A DNA stretch of 35,443 nt, from positions 1 to 35,443 of the forward strand of contig JBBROA010000033.1 in assembly GCA_038229875.1 (NCBI GenBank), given 5' to 3'. Below the pieces are notes generated by a model. The model was not told the origin of the DNA and did not search any database. It saw only the letters and a program-made list of their open reading frames with translations. Position numbers and translations under genes: made by a program. The stretch comes from JALYUA01 sp038229875 (GTDB taxonomy: Bacteria; Acidobacteriota; Thermoanaerobaculia; UBA5066; Gp7-AA6). Positions 33,066-35,443 of the stretch are shown here, in pieces. The first letter of the stretch is position 1; the number at the start of each line of letters is the position of its first letter.

Positions 33066-35360
33066 TCAGCGGGTCGACGCGGGAGCGCCGGCGAGTGTCG
33101 AACCGGGCACGATGTCGATCCCGGTGTAGTAGTGGCGCAGGATCTCGTCGAATTTCGCGCCGGCGACGGCCATTCCGTACGCGCCGTTCTGGCACATTCC
33201 GACTCCATGCCCCCACCCCCGCCCGAGAAACAGGAATTCCGTCTCTCCCTGCGGTCCGCGGACCCGCTGGACGGTAAAAAGCGCGTCGGGCATTTCGAGC
33301 GCCTGTCGCAGGTCGAAGCGCTTCATCGTCGCCTCGGCGGCGTCCGTGAGGACCCGGATCTCGACGACCCGTCCGGACGCGCTGCGCCGGACGACGCGGA
33401 TCTCCCGCACCTCGGTTCCCGCGACGCGAGCCGCCATGCGCCTCGCGAGCTCGCGGCCCGAAACGCGCCGGACCCACTCCGTCCACGAGGACTCGCGCTC
33501 GAACATCGGCCCGGCGGCGTCGATCTCCACCCAGAGCGCGACCACGTCGGGGCCGCGCTTCCACCACCGCAGCCGGTCCCCGGCGCGGAGTGTCAGGGTT
33601 CCGGCGGCGAGGTACCGGTCGCCCGCGCGCCGCGCCAGAGGCAGCTCCGGATCCACGGGGAGACCGAGCCGCCCTTCCGCGGTTTTTACCCACACGTTGG
33701 CACCTTCGCGCCGGAGAAAGCGGCCCGAGCCCTCGATGACGCCCCCCGACCGCATCGCCGCCGACAGAAGCAGGCCTCCGTACTCCTCTTCCGTTAAGTT
33801 CCGGTCGGGAGGCGGAATGGCCTCCCCGGCCCCGAACCGAAAGCGGACCAGAAAGTCGTAAGCCTCGCGCGCAGGGCCCGAGAGGCGCCCTGACATCGAC
33901 GGAGCCTCCGCGTAGTACTGCTCCTCTCCGGGAAGGAGATGGACAGCGCGCGCCGGAGCGAGCCCGAACGCGCTGACAATCGAGGGGAACACGGCGCCGG
34001 GCTGCAGCGACGGGGGCGGCGCGCCCTGGACTTCCACGCCGGCCCAGCGCTGCGCGGTCTCCAAAGTGCCGGCGCGCGTCGCGCGCCTGCGTCCGGCGTG
34101 CCTCGCCAGGACGTACCCGCGCCATTCGAGACCGCTGCGCTCGCGGGCGGGCGCGCGGCGGTCGAGGGCGGCGCCCGGAAGATCGGTCGTCGCGAGCTCG
34201 CCGCACGCGACCGAGACCAGGTACGGCACCGGAGTCTCCCCGAAGACGTTCTCGACGTTTTCCGTGCGTCCCCCGCAGGTCGAGATGAAGAGGGCGTCGG
34301 CGAACTTTCCCCCGGAGGCCAGAGCGAGCCCGCGCGTCGCGTCGACCGCGGCATTCGAGAGAGGATCCTCGGCGGAGAGCCCCGCGTACACCTGGCACTT
34401 CGGTGTGGCGCACAGGTCGTACCCCTCGCTCTCGAACTGCCCTTTGTGCGCCATCGCGTACGTGCGCGCCGCGATCGCCTGCGCCTTCAGCGCCTCGAGC
34501 TCGTCGAAGCGCTTCGGCCCCATCTCGGCAGGCACGACGCCGTAGAGGTATTCCTCGACGTCGACGCGATTCACGACGTTCAAGGTCCCACGCGCATTGA
34601 CGACGATTCGCAGGCTGCCTCGATAAGGTTTCCCATCCCAGAGGACCGGCCCGTCGGACCCCTGGGAAGAAACCGAGACCGGCGAGGCGAGACGGCGCAT
34701 GGCTCCGTCCTCGCCCGTCACGAGGATCGTCGCGGCGGCGGGACCGCCGGCCGCGCTTCCCTCGACCGGAATCGCATCCTGGCCGGCGGCGCGAAGTGTC
34801 ACGGCGAAGGCCTCCGCGGCGGCGCGGTCCGCGAAAGTCCCGAGCAGCGCGCGATAAACGCCCCGGTCCGCCGAGAACGCGACCGTCCCCGTCGTCGCGT
34901 TGTCGCGCGCGAGGCGCTCCGCCAGCTCGCGGGCGGGATCCTCCTGTGAAAATGCGCCGGCCTGTACCTGGAAGGAAACGGCACGGCGGCCCTCGGGGCG
35001 CAAACGCAGCGGACCTCGCAGAATCTCCGCGCGCCCGGACGCGGCGACGACCCAGCGGCGCCCGGGCGGTCCGTAGACCAGGTCCGGGAGATCGCTCTTC
35101 AGCCCCACCGAATAGAGAACTCCGGACGGCGTCGCGTCCGCGGGTGCGGGCATCGGCCCGGGCGCAGAGCGCGGACCCGGCGGGGCGGGGGCGGGAGTCG
35201 CGGCGGCGGGCGCTCCGGCAGACGGGACAGCGCCAGGGACGGAGGCCGGGCCGCGCGGCACCGGCGTCGAACGCGCGCAACCCGATTCGAGGAGCAGGAA
35301 TCCCAGGATCGCGGCGAGGAAGGATGCGGGGATTGCCCCGGGCGCGGAAGAGGGTTTCAA
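33066..35360 (-). CDS. SPOR and SpoIID-domain envelope lipoprotein
   Basis: From TTG 35360 the product has 764 residues. TTG overlaps the preceding TGA (TTGA) and leaves a good signal sequence ending LLLESGC, a plausible lipobox (Cys28), whereas ATG 35432 would add 24 hydrophilic residues ahead of it. A Pro/Ala linker (30-80) leads to a SPOR peptidoglycan-binding domain (about 128-201, SFQVQAGAFSQEDPA). The SpoIID fold follows: DVEEYLYGVVPAEM (catalytic Glu279), ALKAQAIAARTYA, YDLCATPKCQVYAG and FISTCGGRTENVENVFG. After an insertion of roughly 300 residues it closes with GRGWGHGVGMCQNGAYGMA. SpoIID proteins are lytic transglycosylases that cut denuded glycan, which is also what SPOR domains bind. 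A role in septal or sacculus remodelling is likely. Confidence 0.9.
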   Translation of the reverse strand: MKPSSAPGAIPASFLAAILGFLLLESGCARSTPVPRGPASVPGAVPSAGAPAAATPAPAPPGPRSAPGPMPAPADATPSGVLYSVGLKSDLPDLVYGPPGRRWVVAASGRAEILRGPLRLRPEGRRAVSFQVQAGAFSQEDPARELAERLARDNATTGTVAFSADRGVYRALLGTFADRAAAEAFAVTLRAAGQDAIPVEGSAAGGPAAATILVTGEDGAMRRLASPVSVSSQGSDGPVLWDGKPYRGSLRIVVNARGTLNVVNRVDVEEYLYGVVPAEMGPKRFDELEALKAQAIAARTYAMAHKGQFESEGYDLCATPKCQVYAGLSAEDPLSNAAVDATRGLALASGGKFADALFISTCGGRTENVENVFGETPVPYLVSVACGELATTDLPGAALDRRAPARERSGLEWRGYVLARHAGRRRATRAGTLETAQRWAGVEVQGAPPPSLQPGAVFPSIVSAFGLAPARAVHLLPGEEQYYAEAPSMSGRLSGPAREAYDFLVRFRFGAGEAIPPPDRNLTEEEYGGLLLSAAMRSGGVIEGSGRFLRREGANVWVKTAEGRLGLPVDPELPLARRAGDRYLAAGTLTLRAGDRLRWWKRGPDVVALWVEIDAAGPMFERESSWTEWVRRVSGRELARRMAARVAGTEVREIRVVRRSASGRVVEIRVLTDAAEATMKRFDLRQALEMPDALFTVQRVRGPQGETEFLFLGRGWGHGVGMCQNGAYGMAVAGAKFDEILRHYYTGIDIVPGSTLAGAPASTR

Positions 35361-35443
35361 AATCGGGATCGAATCTGACCCTGAACCACGGTCCGGCGGA
35401 AGTCGTCTCCCCGCATCGTGACCATCAGGCACATCTCGAAGAG
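35357..35443 (-). CDS. C-terminal end of an unidentified gene, cut by the window edge
   Basis: On the minus strand an open frame enters at the window edge and ends at TGA 35359-35357, sharing bases with the TTG start of the SpoIID gene. The last 28 residues read as one or two beta strands (CLMVTMRGDD, RRTVVQGQIRSRF). The overlap, and the fit with how most genes here are joined, are the reasons for calling it. The stretch is too short to identify. Confidence 0.45.
   Translation of the reverse strand, partial: LFEMCLMVTMRGDDFRRTVVQGQIRSRF

Overview
The window is a GC-rich (roughly two-thirds G+C by eye) stretch of bacterial chromosome, gene-dense, with many 1-4 base stop/start overlaps (ATGA, GTGA, TTGA) and frequent GTG/TTG starts. 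The gene set (DUF6526-like membrane protein, ECF sigma/zinc anti-sigma pair, SpoIID-type lipoprotein, GT-C membrane enzymes, type I-beta DAHP synthase, methylmalonyl-CoA epimerase with MeaB) suggests a free-living heterotroph of the Acidobacteriota, perhaps Thermoanaerobaculia. That placement is inference from gene content; no rRNA gene is present. I see no tRNA, rRNA, CRISPR array, transposase, integrase or prophage gene.

Layout. 1-3430 (minus): phoH, a 7TM-HD (PgpH-type) gene and the first codons of what is probably ybeY. 3600-5300 (minus): a small secreted protein with its own promoter and terminator, then an isopropylmalate/tartrate dehydrogenase-family enzyme. 5363-5902 (plus): a cysteine dioxygenase-like cupin. 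5913-9977 (minus): an FHA-domain protein followed by two tandem paralogous GT-C-like membrane proteins. 10163-12211 (minus): a UvrD-type helicase. 12371-13831 (plus): an LTxxQ (CpxP/Spy-like) periplasmic protein, an ECF sigma factor and a zinc-binding anti-sigma factor. 14037-15215 (plus): aroC. 15378-18389 (minus): an O-antigen ligase/polymerase-like gene cut by an in-frame TGA, then a membrane-anchored M23-like protein whose metal ligands are lost. 18396-18772: a non-coding stretch full of inverted repeats. 18773-21979 (minus): carB, preceded by degenerate repeats. 22254-24068 (minus): a secreted protein of 13 tandem propeller-type repeats. 24174-28117 (minus): an overlapping set aroF-carA-lolC/E-type permease, then an unknown small protein. 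28178-29454 (plus): a secreted unknown and a DUF6526-like membrane protein. 29482-33022 (minus): acyl-CoA dehydrogenase, meaB, mce, a conserved unknown and an HExxH membrane protein. 33066-35443 (minus): a SPOR/SpoIID lipoprotein and the tail of another gene.

How genes fit together. aroF and aroC open and close the shikimate-chorismate route, and carA and carB make carbamoyl phosphate for pyrimidines and arginine. mce and MeaB serve the propionyl-CoA to succinyl-CoA route, with an acyl-CoA dehydrogenase that would feed it from branched- or odd-chain acyl groups. Much of the rest concerns the cell envelope: glycan polymerisation, peptidoglycan-binding proteins, lipoprotein export and an envelope-stress sigma module.

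The most notable points are the UGA that splits the O-antigen ligase gene in frame, phoH apparently starting at ATT behind a good ribosome binding site, the CpxP-like/ECF/anti-sigma module with a T8 run inside the anti-sigma gene, the inactive-looking LytM domain, the paired GT-C paralogues, and a divergent promoter whose two -10 elements overlap and which would give a nearly leaderless aroF mRNA. I did not find a clearly new multi-gene defence or mobile system.
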